Below, in pieces: positions 45,007-55,189 of a stretch of DNA of 64,000 nucleotides. Made by a program: the position numbers and the translations under genes. Position 1 is the stretch's first letter; every line of letters begins with the position of its first letter. This DNA is from AC-49 sp963766605. GTDB taxonomy: Bacteria; Actinomycetota; Thermoleophilia; Solirubrobacterales; Solirubrobacteraceae. The notes under the pieces were generated by a model, which was not told the DNA's origin, searched no databases, and saw only the letters and a program-made list of their open reading frames with translations. The stretch spans positions 558,001 to 622,000 of the forward strand of contig CAVYAT010000002.1 in the NCBI GenBank assembly GCA_963766605.1, read 5' to 3'.

Positions 45007-45996
45007 ATGAGGTTCGAGGTCTCGCCGCACCGGTTCTGGCGGCTTTCGCAGTTCACCCTGGGCCTGCTGCTGGTCGTGATCGTCACCGGCGCCGGGGTTC
45101 GCCTGACGCGTTCGGGGCTCGGCTGCCCCGACTGGCCGCGCTGCCACGGCGGGGCGCTGCCGCCGCTGCAGATCAACTCGGTGATCGAGTACACCAACCG
45201 CGTCCTGTCGGGGCTCGTCGGGCTCACGGGGCTGGCGGTGTTCATCGCCGCGCTACGCCGCCGCCCCTACCGCCGCGACCTGATGTGGATCGCCGCGACG
45301 TTCCCGGTCGGGATGCTGGTCGGCGAGGCCACGCTCGGCGCGCTGACCGTCGAGCACAAGCTCGAGCCCGGCTACGTGATGGCCCACTTCGGGCTGGCGA
45401 TGATCGTGATGATCTTCTCGGTCGCGCTCGTCTGGCGCGCACGCGAGGACCGCCCGAAGCTCAAGCCGCCGCTCGACGGACGGCTCGCGCTGGCGGTCTG
45501 GTCGCTCGTGCCGCTCGGCGCGTTCGTCGTCTTCGCCGGCACCGTCGCCACTGCGGCCGGCCCTCACGCCGGCGGCCAGAAGGACCAGCCCGTGCACCGG
45601 CTCACCTTCGACGGCGGCGACACGCTGCGCTGGGCCGTCCACGCGCACGGCCACATCGCGCTCGTGCTCGGCGTGGTCGCGCTCGCGACGTGGGTCGCGA
45701 TGCGCTGGATGAACGTCGGCCGCGAGGTCTTCTGGCCGATGACCGTGCTCGTCGCACTGCTCGGCATCCAGGGCCTGATCGGCCACATCCAGTGGGACCA
45801 GCACCTGCCGGCCGGCCTCGTGTTCGTCCACGTCGCGCTGGCCGCGCTGACCTGGCTGGCGGTCCTGTGGACGGCGTGCTGCGCCGGCAAGCCGTCGTGG
45901 CAGCGTGTTCAGGCGGCGGCCGCGGTGCCGGTATCGGCGCCGATCCCAGCCACCGGCAGCGAGCGCAGCACGAGCAGCGCCACGTCGTCGCGCTGA
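45007..45996 (+). CDS. ctaA: CtaA/COX15 family heme A synthase
   Basis: The protein has 329 residues and eight membrane helices. The Cys pair in LGCPDWPRCHG follows helix 1. Conserved heme His residues are in VEHKLEPGYVMAHFGLA and VHAHGHIALV, with another His pair near GHIQWDQHLP and FVHVAL. It converts heme O to heme A for cytochrome oxidase. ATG 45007 was chosen over 44947 because helix 1 follows it directly. The last 88 bp are antisense to the end of the phosphatase gene. Confidence 0.88.
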   Translation: MRFEVSPHRFWRLSQFTLGLLLVVIVTGAGVRLTRSGLGCPDWPRCHGGALPPLQINSVIEYTNRVLSGLVGLTGLAVFIAALRRRPYRRDLMWIAATFPVGMLVGEATLGALTVEHKLEPGYVMAHFGLAMIVMIFSVALVWRAREDRPKLKPPLDGRLALAVWSLVPLGAFVVFAGTVATAAGPHAGGQKDQPVHRLTFDGGDTLRWAVHAHGHIALVLGVVALATWVAMRWMNVGREVFWPMTVLVALLGIQGLIGHIQWDQHLPAGLVFVHVALAALTWLAVLWTACCAGKPSWQRVQAAAAVPVSAPIPATGSERSTSSATSSR

Positions 45997-48500
45997 GGCC
46001 CTTCCTGGAACGCCAGCACTGTCTCGTCGAGGCGTTGGGCGATCTCTTCGGCGCTCGCGCCGCCCAGGCCGCACAGCGCCTCGTGGAGGCGCTCCTGCCC
46101 GAACCGGTCGTGCTCACCGCGCGTATCGGTGACGCCGTCGGTGTAGAGCACGAGCACGTCGCCCGGCTCGAGGTCGACGATCTCGTCGGTGTAGGTCGCG
46201 TCGTCGAACGCGCCCAGCAGCGCGCCGGGGCTACCCGCCGGCCGCGGCGGCTCGTCGCCGCGCAGCAGATACGGCGGCGGGTGGCCGGCACAGGCAACGC
46301 GCACGCGCGAGCGACCGGTGAGCGGATCGGGCACGACCTGGGCGCAGGTCGCAGTGCACAGCTGGCGACGGTCCTCGTCGACGGCCAGCGCGTCGTTGAG
46401 TCGGCCCAGGATCTCCGCGGGATCGGACTCGTAGGCGGCGGCCGTCCGCATCGTGTAGCGGGCCAGCGACGTCGTCGCCGCCGCGCCGGGCCCCTTCCCG
46501 GTCACATCGCCCATGACGATCATCCAGCCCTCGGCCGCCTCGAACATGTCATAGAAGTCACCGCCGACCTCGGTCAGCTGACCGCCCGCGGCGCGGAAGC
46601 GGGCCGCGGTCTCCAGGCCCGGGACGTCCGGCAGTCGCGGCGGGAGCAGGCTGTTCTGCAGCGTCGTGGCGATGTACGTGCGCGCCTCGTGCACGCGCGC
46701 GTTCTCGACCGCCACGCCGGCGCGGCGGCCGAGCTCCTCGACCAGCTCCAGGTGCCACTCCTCCAGGCGCCGCGGCGCCTCGGTGACGAACGAGATGACC
46801 CCGATCGCCTCCTCGCCCGAGCGCATCGGCACCGCGGCCAGCGAGTGCATGCCGAGCGTCTGCAGAAGCTCCGACGCACGGTCGGTGTCGGCTCCGGCGA
46901 CGCGCCCGGCCGGCATCTCGCGCACGAGCTCGGCCCGCCCGGCGCGCCACGTGCGCATGATCGTGCTGAGGTCGTTGGGCACGTGGTGAGCCAGCTCCTC
47001 GCCCAGCGCGAGGCGCTGCGGGTCGCGGTGGGCGAACGCGACCTGGCGCAGGACGCCACGATCGTCGGGCATGTGGACGACGCACCAGTCCGCGACCTCC
47101 GGGACGACGCTCCATGCCACCTTCTCGAGCACGACGTCATGGTCGAGCGACGAGCTCAGCAGCTTCGACGCGTTGGCCAGGAAGCGCTGCGACAGCTCGG
47201 CCCGCTTGACCTCGGTGATGTCCTCGGTGACGCTGACCGCGAACACGATGTTGCCGTCCTCGTCGCGGACCGGTGACGCCTTGGCGATCCGCCAGAACTC
47301 GTGCCCGTTCTGGCGGTCGACGATCCGCAGGACGACCGGCGGCGCCGGTTGGTCGCCGAGCACGCGCACGACCGGCATCCGCTCGATCGGGAACCGGCGC
47401 CCGTCCTCTCCGTAGGCGGTGAAGCGCCGGTACATGTCGGGGAACGGGACGGTCAGCAGATCCTCCGGGGTCGCGTAACCGAGCGCGTCGGCCGCCGCCT
47501 GGTTGGCATAGATCAGTCCGGTGCTGTCGATGACCGTGACCGCCTCGGTGAGGTTCGACAGCGTGGCGTCGAGACGCCGCTCGGCGCGTTGCAGGTCGGA
47601 GAACAGGCGCCGGTTGTCGAGCGCCAGGGCAACGCGATGGGCGAGATCGGCCGCCGCCCGCAGGTCGAGGTGGACGTAGGCCGGCGAGTCCTGCACCCGG
47701 AGCATCGAGATCACGGCCCGCGTGCGCCCGCCGCTGACCAGCGGCACGACGACCGCCGACCCGTAGTGCAGGCGCGTCATCAGCTCGAACTGCTCGTCGG
47801 AGGAGGCAAACGACTTCAGGTCCGACGGGCTCATCGCCGGCACCAGCCGTGCGAACCCGGTGCGCGCCGCGACGGCGACCGGGTGCGGACCCTCCGGGTC
47901 CAGGGGGTGACGTGTGCGCACCGCGCGCACGTCGGCGACCCAGCCCTTGTCGAGCGCGCCGGCCGCCTCGCAGGTCAGCGATCCGTCGGCGCCGACGACG
48001 TCGACGATGCAGATGTCGGCCATGTCGGGAATCGCGATGTCGGCGATCGTCGACAGCATCTGGCGCCGTTCGAACGGGGTCGCGAGCAGCTCACCGGCGC
48101 GGTTGAGCAGGTCGGCGCGAACGCGCTCGCCGCGCTCGCGGTCGAGCTCCTGGCCGAGGCCGAACTGCTCGTCGCGCAGGCGTTCGCGCAGCCGCGCGCC
48201 GGCGACTGCCAGCACGCCGCCGAGAGCGACGGCGGCGACGGCGACCCAGTGCCCGGTCGAGGTGAAGTTGTCGTCGACGAAGCCCAGCGGAATCGCCGCC
48301 AGGAACGCGACCGCCGCCACGACCGCGGTGTCGCGTGCGCGACCGAGCGTCGCCGTGACGAGCGGACCGACGACGAGCAGCGAGATCCCGGCGCCGATCG
48401 TCAGATCGACGATCGCGGCGAGCGCGACGAGGACCATGCCGCCGATCGCGGCAAGGCCCTCAACCGATATCCCCAGGCGGGTCTGTCGCTCGCCGTCCAC
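45909..48500 (-). CDS. Membrane sensor phosphatase: GAF-PAS-GAF-SpoIIE (PP2C)
   Basis: The protein has 863 residues. Helices at about 15-105 anchor it. A GAF domain spans about 130-300, a PAS about 305-430 (VIDSTGLIYANQAAADALGY), a second GAF about 435-600, and a PP2C/SpoIIE phosphatase about 625-850. Active-site Asp residues are in TEVGGDFYDMF, GDVTGKGPGAA, LYTDGVTD and QRDDVALL. Such proteins dephosphorylate anti-anti-sigma factors in stress pathways. The GTG 48500 is preceded by an 80-bp AT-rich gap with GTAAA-N9-TTTAC (48530-48548), a possible promoter or operator. Confidence 0.88.
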   Translation of the reverse strand: MDGERQTRLGISVEGLAAIGGMVLVALAAIVDLTIGAGISLLVVGPLVTATLGRARDTAVVAAVAFLAAIPLGFVDDNFTSTGHWVAVAAVALGGVLAVAGARLRERLRDEQFGLGQELDRERGERVRADLLNRAGELLATPFERRQMLSTIADIAIPDMADICIVDVVGADGSLTCEAAGALDKGWVADVRAVRTRHPLDPEGPHPVAVAARTGFARLVPAMSPSDLKSFASSDEQFELMTRLHYGSAVVVPLVSGGRTRAVISMLRVQDSPAYVHLDLRAAADLAHRVALALDNRRLFSDLQRAERRLDATLSNLTEAVTVIDSTGLIYANQAAADALGYATPEDLLTVPFPDMYRRFTAYGEDGRRFPIERMPVVRVLGDQPAPPVVLRIVDRQNGHEFWRIAKASPVRDEDGNIVFAVSVTEDITEVKRAELSQRFLANASKLLSSSLDHDVVLEKVAWSVVPEVADWCVVHMPDDRGVLRQVAFAHRDPQRLALGEELAHHVPNDLSTIMRTWRAGRAELVREMPAGRVAGADTDRASELLQTLGMHSLAAVPMRSGEEAIGVISFVTEAPRRLEEWHLELVEELGRRAGVAVENARVHEARTYIATTLQNSLLPPRLPDVPGLETAARFRAAGGQLTEVGGDFYDMFEAAEGWMIVMGDVTGKGPGAAATTSLARYTMRTAAAYESDPAEILGRLNDALAVDEDRRQLCTATCAQVVPDPLTGRSRVRVACAGHPPPYLLRGDEPPRPAGSPGALLGAFDDATYTDEIVDLEPGDVLVLYTDGVTDTRGEHDRFGQERLHEALCGLGGASAEEIAQRLDETVLAFQEGPQRDDVALLVLRSLPVAGIGADTGTAAAA

Positions 48501-48581
48501 GTTTCCACATCCTACCCGCGGGTCGCACAGTAAACCCTGAGCATTTACCCAGGAAATATGGAGTTATTCGCGGCTGCGCGG

Positions 48582-50883
<2,302 letters not shown>

Positions 50884-50915
50884 TCGTCGCGTCCTTCCGG
50901 GTCGTTGCCCACGCA

Positions 50916-50950
50916 ACTATAGCAGGGTTTCTCAGTCAGGTCGACTGAGA
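50916..50950 (-). promoter_or_regulatory. lon promoter with HAIR-like inverted repeat over the -35
   Basis: Read on the minus strand, TCGACC (50939-50944) and TATAGT (50916-50921) are 17 bp apart, a sigma-70-type pair. The -35 sits inside a perfect 7-bp inverted repeat with a 7-bp centre, TCTCAGT-N7-ACTGAGA (50930-50950). The repeat has the geometry of the HspR HAIR box (CTTGAGT-N7-ACTCAAG), though arm bases differ. A bound repressor would block RNA polymerase, fitting a heat- or stress-controlled lon. HspR itself is not in the window. Confidence 0.6.
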
Positions 50951-50977
50951 TTTTCCGCTCCCTGCGGCTGCTTCGCG

Positions 50978-51184
50978 TCAGCCGTACTGCGGACCACCGA
51001 GCTGACCGCGAAGCGATGCGATCTCGGTCACCGCGGCGCCGATCCACGCTGCCCGCGTGGCGGCGATCTCGTCCTCGAGATCGTCCATGTACGCGAGGTC
51101 GGCGCTGAGGCCGGCCTCGATCGCGAGTGCGCGCTCCTCGTGGAGGAGCATCAGGTGCTGTTTGACATCGACGGCGGTGGTCAT
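50978..51184 (-). CDS. Small helical protein of unknown function
   Basis: The protein has 68 residues from ATG 51184 and is Ala- and Leu-rich. It seems fully helical (HEERALAIEAGLSADLAYMD), with a short Gly-Pro end. It is acidic overall. There is no known family signature. It lies just upstream of the lon promoter and is divergent from the Crp/Fnr gene. The coding case rests on codon pattern and the in-frame ATG. Confidence 0.5.
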   Translation of the reverse strand: MTTAVDVKQHLMLLHEERALAIEAGLSADLAYMDDLEDEIAATRAAWIGAAVTEIASLRGQLGGPQYG

Positions 51185-51336
51185 GGTTGGTATCCGGTGG
51201 TGAGTGGCTCGTTGCCCATGTAACTGACCTCTCAACCCCGTATTACGTTTCAGGGTGCGGTTTGGATACGAAGCTCATGTTGTGCTGATGAGAAGCCAGT
51301 GTTCATGGCGGGCCGGTTTTGGGAACGACCTTGAAG

Positions 51337-52089
51337 ATGGACGCTGTCACCACCACTTCGCTGCTCGACATCGACCCCGACCTCGCCGAGGGCCTCACCC
51401 CCGAAGCGCTGGCCGTCGCCCGACGCCATCTCGTCGCCCGCACGTACGTGCTCGAGCCGGGTCCATGGGAGGGCGAGGACCTCGAGGGCGTGCCCGAACG
51501 GCCCGCGATCGCGTGCTACATCGTCGACGGGCTGATGACGCGCGAGGTCCACATCGCCGGCCGCGCGACGGCCGAGCTGCTCGGCGCCGGCGACCTGATC
51601 CGCCCGTGGGCGCAGGACGCGTGGCTGCCGTCGGTGCCGTGGGAGTGCCACTGGCAGGTACTCGAGCGCGCGCGCATCGCCGTCCTCGACGGCCAGGTGA
51701 CGACGATCGTCGGTCGCCTGCCGCCGGTCATCGACGTCCTGATCGGGCGGATGGCCGAGCGATCGCGGGCGCTGGGCTTCCAGCTCGCCCTCAGCCAGAT
51801 CACCCGCGTCGAAGCGCGACTCGTGGCGCTGTTGTGGCACCTCGGTGAGCGCTGGGGTCGCGTGCGACCCGACGGCGTCGTGCTCGGGCTGCGTCTCACC
51901 CACGAGACCCTGGCCAAGCTCGTCGGCGCGCGCCGGCCGAGCGTGACGACGGCGATGACCGCCCTCGCGCGTCGCGGCTGGATCGAGCGCACCGAGGCCG
52001 GCTGGCTGCTGCGCGGCGACGCGAGCGACCAGATCGCCGAACTCGTCAACGCACCCTCGGCGTCCCTCACCGAGGCCGCCGCGCGCTGA
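51337..52089 (+). CDS. Crp/Fnr family transcriptional regulator
   Basis: The protein has 250 residues. A cyclic-nucleotide-binding-like beta-roll covers about 30-150 (GAGDLIRPWAQDAW replaces the usual phosphate cassette, so cAMP binding is doubtful). A winged helix-turn-helix at about 170-235 has LTHETLAKLVGARRPSVTTAM as recognition region. Upstream TTG codons at 51319 and 51331 are possible starts; ATG 51337 is preferred. No Fnr-type Cys cluster is present. Targets are unknown. Confidence 0.85.
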   Translation: MDAVTTTSLLDIDPDLAEGLTPEALAVARRHLVARTYVLEPGPWEGEDLEGVPERPAIACYIVDGLMTREVHIAGRATAELLGAGDLIRPWAQDAWLPSVPWECHWQVLERARIAVLDGQVTTIVGRLPPVIDVLIGRMAERSRALGFQLALSQITRVEARLVALLWHLGERWGRVRPDGVVLGLRLTHETLAKLVGARRPSVTTAMTALARRGWIERTEAGWLLRGDASDQIAELVNAPSASLTEAAAR

Positions 52090-52130
52090 CGACGGACGCC
52101 GTCCGATCCTCTACACTCCGGCGCAGTCAT

Positions 52131-52284
52131 GACCAAGCCGAGTTCCGACGCTCCCGTAGCGCCGGGAACGGGGGAACCAGTGGCCGCCACGGCGGCCAGG
52201 GGCGAATCGCCGCACCACGCGGCGTAGCGCAGCTCTCAAAGCGCGAGCCCGACAGCTAACCCCGTAGGCACAAGAGAGCCAGAG
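52131..52284 (+). promoter_or_regulatory. c-di-AMP (ydaO/yuaA) riboswitch
   Basis: The 200-bp leader before the Rpf-like gene holds the conserved ydaO blocks in order: GCCGGGAACGGGGGAACCA (52171-52189), GGGGCGAATC (52219-52228), CCCGACAGCTAACCCCGTAG (52248-52267) and AAGAGAG (52272-52278). In Streptomyces the same riboswitch class controls rpfA, a wall-lytic gene, and lowers its expression at high c-di-AMP. The end lies 7-10 bp before the ribosome-binding site GAGGGG of the gene. Confidence 0.88.
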
Positions 52285-52291
52285 GGGTTGC

Positions 52292-52876
52292 ATGCCCGCC
52301 GCCGCCAGTGCCGTACGCCGTCTGTTGTGCTTCGCCCCGATCGTGGGGCTGCTCGCCGTCTGCTCGACCTCCGCCGCGGCGTCGTCGAGCGGCGGTGTCG
52401 CGGCCACGCCGGATCCGGCACCGCCGGCGTCCGCGCCGGTCGACCAGGGGACCGACGTCCAGCTCCCGGGGCCCGGCACGGTCCAGCAGGCGCTGAACAT
52501 CCCGGTCACCCATCGCTGGGATCACCGCACGCGCGACGCCGTGCGGTCGTTCCAGCGCAAGCACGGGCTGGTCGTCGACGGGATCGTCGGGCCACAGACC
52601 GCCGCCGCGCTCGGCCTCGCCGCGTCGGCCAAGGACGCGTCGACCACGCATGTCTCGGCCGAGCTGCAGAAGATCGCCGACTGCGAGTCCGGCGACGACC
52701 CGACCGCGATCTCGCGCGATGGGCGCTACCGCGGCAAGTACCAGTTCACCCGCTCGACGTGGGTGAACATGGGCGGCCATGGCGACCCCGCCAGGGCGCC
52801 GGAGGTCACGCAGGACCACCTTGCCGCTCGCCTGCTGTCCGTGGCCGGGCCGTCGGCCTGGCCGGTTTGCGGCTGA
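52292..52876 (+). CDS. Resuscitation-promoting-factor-like wall hydrolase
   Basis: The protein has 194 residues. A signal peptide covers about 1-30. A peptidoglycan-binding type 1 domain lies at about 60-107 (TRDAVRSFQRKHGLVVDGIV, GPQT). A Rpf/transglycosylase-like domain runs from about 122, with catalytic Glu132 in IADCESGDDP and the family YQFTRSTWVNMGG. The second Cys (PVCG) would pair with Cys131, as in Rpf. It should cleave glycan strands outside the cell. Expression is probably set by the riboswitch just upstream. Confidence 0.88.
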   Translation: MPAAASAVRRLLCFAPIVGLLAVCSTSAAASSSGGVAATPDPAPPASAPVDQGTDVQLPGPGTVQQALNIPVTHRWDHRTRDAVRSFQRKHGLVVDGIVGPQTAAALGLAASAKDASTTHVSAELQKIADCESGDDPTAISRDGRYRGKYQFTRSTWVNMGGHGDPARAPEVTQDHLAARLLSVAGPSAWPVCG

Positions 52877-52914
52877 GACCGTCAGGGGAGCCGTCTCTGA
52901 CAGCCCGTGGTAAA

Positions 52915-52930
52915 CTGACGTTGACGTAAG
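52915..52930 (+). promoter_or_regulatory. Candidate MerR-type operator before the MFS gene
   Basis: CTGACGTTGACGTAAG contains ACGT-TG-ACGT (52918-52927), a small palindrome in the spacer-like position of the only gap before the MFS-merR operon. Several MerR regulators bind such AC/GT-rich dyads between -35 and -10. The pairing with the MerR gene at the end of the operon is inferred. Confidence 0.35.
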
Positions 52931-52957
52931 GATCAGTTAGCCACCCGAAGGACCGTC

Positions 52958-54457
52958 ATGTCGTACACCGCCCGTCGTCGCTTCGGCGTCGACTCAAGCC
53001 ATGCCCACTACAAGTGGTGGGCCCTGTCCTGCACCAGCCTCGGGATGCTGATGGCGACGATCAACTCGGGCACGCTGATCATCGCCCTACCCGACCTCGA
53101 ACGCAGCCTGCACACGAGCATCCTGTCGCTCGTCTGGGTGATCCTCGCCTACATGATCGCCTCGACGGTGCTCGTCCTCTCGGCCGGGCGGCTGTCGGAC
53201 ATGTTCGGGCGCAAGCGCGCCTACGTGGCCGGGTTCGCGCTGTTCACCCTCACCTCGCTGGGCGCCGGCTTCGCCACCGATGGCACCCAGCTCATCCTGT
53301 GGCGCGTTCTGCAGGGTGTTGGCGCGGCGCTGCTGTTCGCCAACGCCAGCGCGCTCGTGACCGACGCGTTCCCGTCCGACGAGCTCGGCCGCGCGATGGG
53401 AACCAACGTGATGGTCGCTGCGATCGGGCTCGTCCTCGGTCCGGTGCTCGGCGGGGCGCTGGTCTCGATCTCGTGGCACTGGGTGTTCTGGTTCAACGTG
53501 CCGCTCGGCGTCGCGGGAACGGCGTGGGCATGGCTGGTCCTGCGCGACATCGGCCACCGCGACAAGGTCGTCGGCTTCGACATCCCCGGCACGCTGCTGT
53601 TCGTGGTCGGCCTGACCGGACTGACGCTCGGCGTGTCCAGGGGCGGGCTGACCGGCTGGGACGACCCGGTCGTCATCGTCGGCCTGCTCGCCGGTGCGAT
53701 CCTGCTGCCGCTGTGGGTCATCGTCGAGCTGCACAGCCGCGCGCCGATGCTCGACATGTCGCTGTTCAAGGACCGCCTGTTCGCCGCCGCGACGGCCGCC
53801 TCGTTCATCAACGGGATGTCGCGCTTCGCGTTGTTGTTCCTGTTCGTCTTCTACTTCCAGGGCGCGCAGGGCGACGACCCGATTACCGCCGGGATCAAGA
53901 TCACGCCGATGGCGATCGGGATGCTGATCGCCTCGCCGATCGCGGGCTGGTGGGCCGACACCCATGGCTCGCGGACCCTGGCGGCGTGGGGCATGCTCCT
54001 CGGCGCCGTCGGCCTCGCCGGGATGACGACCCTGCAGGTCCACTCGCCCTACTGGCAGTCGACGCTGTGGCTGTTCGTCGTCGGCGTCGCGTCGGGAATG
54101 TTCAACAGCCCCAACACCGCGGCGATGATGAGCGCCGTGCCGGCCAACCGCCGCGGAATTGCCGCCGGTGCACGGACCATGCTCCAGAACACGGGCGCGG
54201 TACTGTCGATCGCGCTGGTGCTGGCAATCGTGACCTCCGCTGTGCCGCAGAACGTGCTCATCGCAATCTTCTCGGGCGTCTCCAAGGGCGTGACGAACGC
54301 GCGCCTGGAGCCGTTCATCCACAACCTCCACGTGGCGATGTGGGTGCTCGCGGGGATCTCGCTCGTCGGCGCCGGCGTGTCGCTGTTGCGGCCCAAGCGC
54401 GTCGAGCGCCCGGTGCTCGAGGTCGACGCCGAGCCGGTGATCGTGAGGGCCGCGTGA
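52958..54457 (+). CDS. MFS drug-type efflux transporter (DHA2, 14 helices)
   Basis: The protein has 499 residues and fourteen membrane helices. Motif A is GRLSDMFGRKRAYV after helix 2, and motif C-like GLVLGPVLGGALVSI follows in helix 5. The segment WRVLQGVGAALLFANA is typical of EmrB/QacA antiporters. It starts at ATG 52958 after GAAGGA. GTGA overlap with a MerR gene suggests the two are co-transcribed and self-regulated. Confidence 0.9.
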   Translation: MSYTARRRFGVDSSHAHYKWWALSCTSLGMLMATINSGTLIIALPDLERSLHTSILSLVWVILAYMIASTVLVLSAGRLSDMFGRKRAYVAGFALFTLTSLGAGFATDGTQLILWRVLQGVGAALLFANASALVTDAFPSDELGRAMGTNVMVAAIGLVLGPVLGGALVSISWHWVFWFNVPLGVAGTAWAWLVLRDIGHRDKVVGFDIPGTLLFVVGLTGLTLGVSRGGLTGWDDPVVIVGLLAGAILLPLWVIVELHSRAPMLDMSLFKDRLFAAATAASFINGMSRFALLFLFVFYFQGAQGDDPITAGIKITPMAIGMLIASPIAGWWADTHGSRTLAAWGMLLGAVGLAGMTTLQVHSPYWQSTLWLFVVGVASGMFNSPNTAAMMSAVPANRRGIAAGARTMLQNTGAVLSIALVLAIVTSAVPQNVLIAIFSGVSKGVTNARLEPFIHNLHVAMWVLAGISLVGAGVSLLRPKRVERPVLEVDAEPVIVRAA

Positions 54458-54915
54458 GCACGACCGCCGACACACCGGCGTCGCTGCGGATCGGCGAGCT
54501 GGCCCGGCGCACCGGTACCACGCCGCGCACGATCCGCTACTACGAGGAGCTCGGGCTGCTCGGAGGCGGCGAGTCGACCCAACCGCGCGCGGCCGGCCGC
54601 CACCGGCTGTACGGGCCGGCCGATGAGGAGCGCCTGCGTGAGGTCATGCGGCTCAAGGACCTGCTCGGTCTGACGCTCGACGAGCTGCGCGCGCTGGTCG
54701 AGGCCCAGGATGCCCGCGCGCTGCTGCGCGACGAGTGGCACACCGGCGAGCCATCGCCCGCGCGCCGGCGGGCGATCCTCAAGGAGTCGATCGGCCACAT
54801 CGACCGCCAGCTCGAGCTGCTGCGCCCGCGCCGCGACGAGCTCGACCGGCTCGAATCCGAGCTCGTGGAGCGCCGCGACCGCGCGCACGAGTTGCTGCGC
54901 GAGTTCGACACCTGA
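54454..54915 (+). CDS. MerR family transcriptional regulator
   Basis: The protein has 153 residues. The N-terminal helix-turn-helix (RIGELARRTGTTPRTIRYYE) and wing (GRHRLYGPADEERL) are classical MerR. The C-terminal half is a coiled coil (HIDRQLELLRPRRDELDRLE) without Cys residues, so metal sensing is unlikely. The start is the GTG of a GTGA overlap with the MFS gene, its likely target. Confidence 0.9.
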   Translation: MSTTADTPASLRIGELARRTGTTPRTIRYYEELGLLGGGESTQPRAAGRHRLYGPADEERLREVMRLKDLLGLTLDELRALVEAQDARALLRDEWHTGEPSPARRRAILKESIGHIDRQLELLRPRRDELDRLESELVERRDRAHELLREFDT

Positions 54916-54926
54916 TAATTCCTCGG

Positions 54927-55181
54927 GTGTCCGAGGAAGACGACCAGCTTCGCCTCCAGTTCGAGCCGCTCGTGGTCGTCGAGGTCCAGGAGCGCTTCAG
55001 CGCCGGGCTGACCGGCCGCACCGACCGCCGCTACCGCTCCCCGCCGCAGCTGCGTGAGCACGCGCTGTGCCTCGCCGCGCTGCTGCTCGACTCGCCCGGC
55101 GTGCCGGACGGCGAGGGCCCGTGGCAGCGCGCGCTCGCGGGCGGGCGGCGCGTTGTGTGGCTGGTGCAGACGCCGGTGTAG
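54927..55181 (+). CDS. Small conserved-looking protein of unknown function
   Basis: The protein has 84 residues from GTG 54927 and is acidic at the start (SEEDDQLRLQFEPLVVVEVQ). It has a Tyr-Arg-rich centre and ends in RRVVWLVQTPV. No membrane segment or known motif is visible. It follows merR by 11 bp and is probably in the same transcript. Codon pattern fits neighbours. Confidence 0.55.
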   Translation: MSEEDDQLRLQFEPLVVVEVQERFSAGLTGRTDRRYRSPPQLREHALCLAALLLDSPGVPDGEGPWQRALAGGRRVVWLVQTPV

Positions 55182-55189
55182 GGCGGGCG

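Noticed and set aside
44881..45147. Extending the coiled-coil ORF at 44623 to 45147
   Set aside because: The added part is antisense to the well-supported start of ctaA and shows no coiled-coil pattern.
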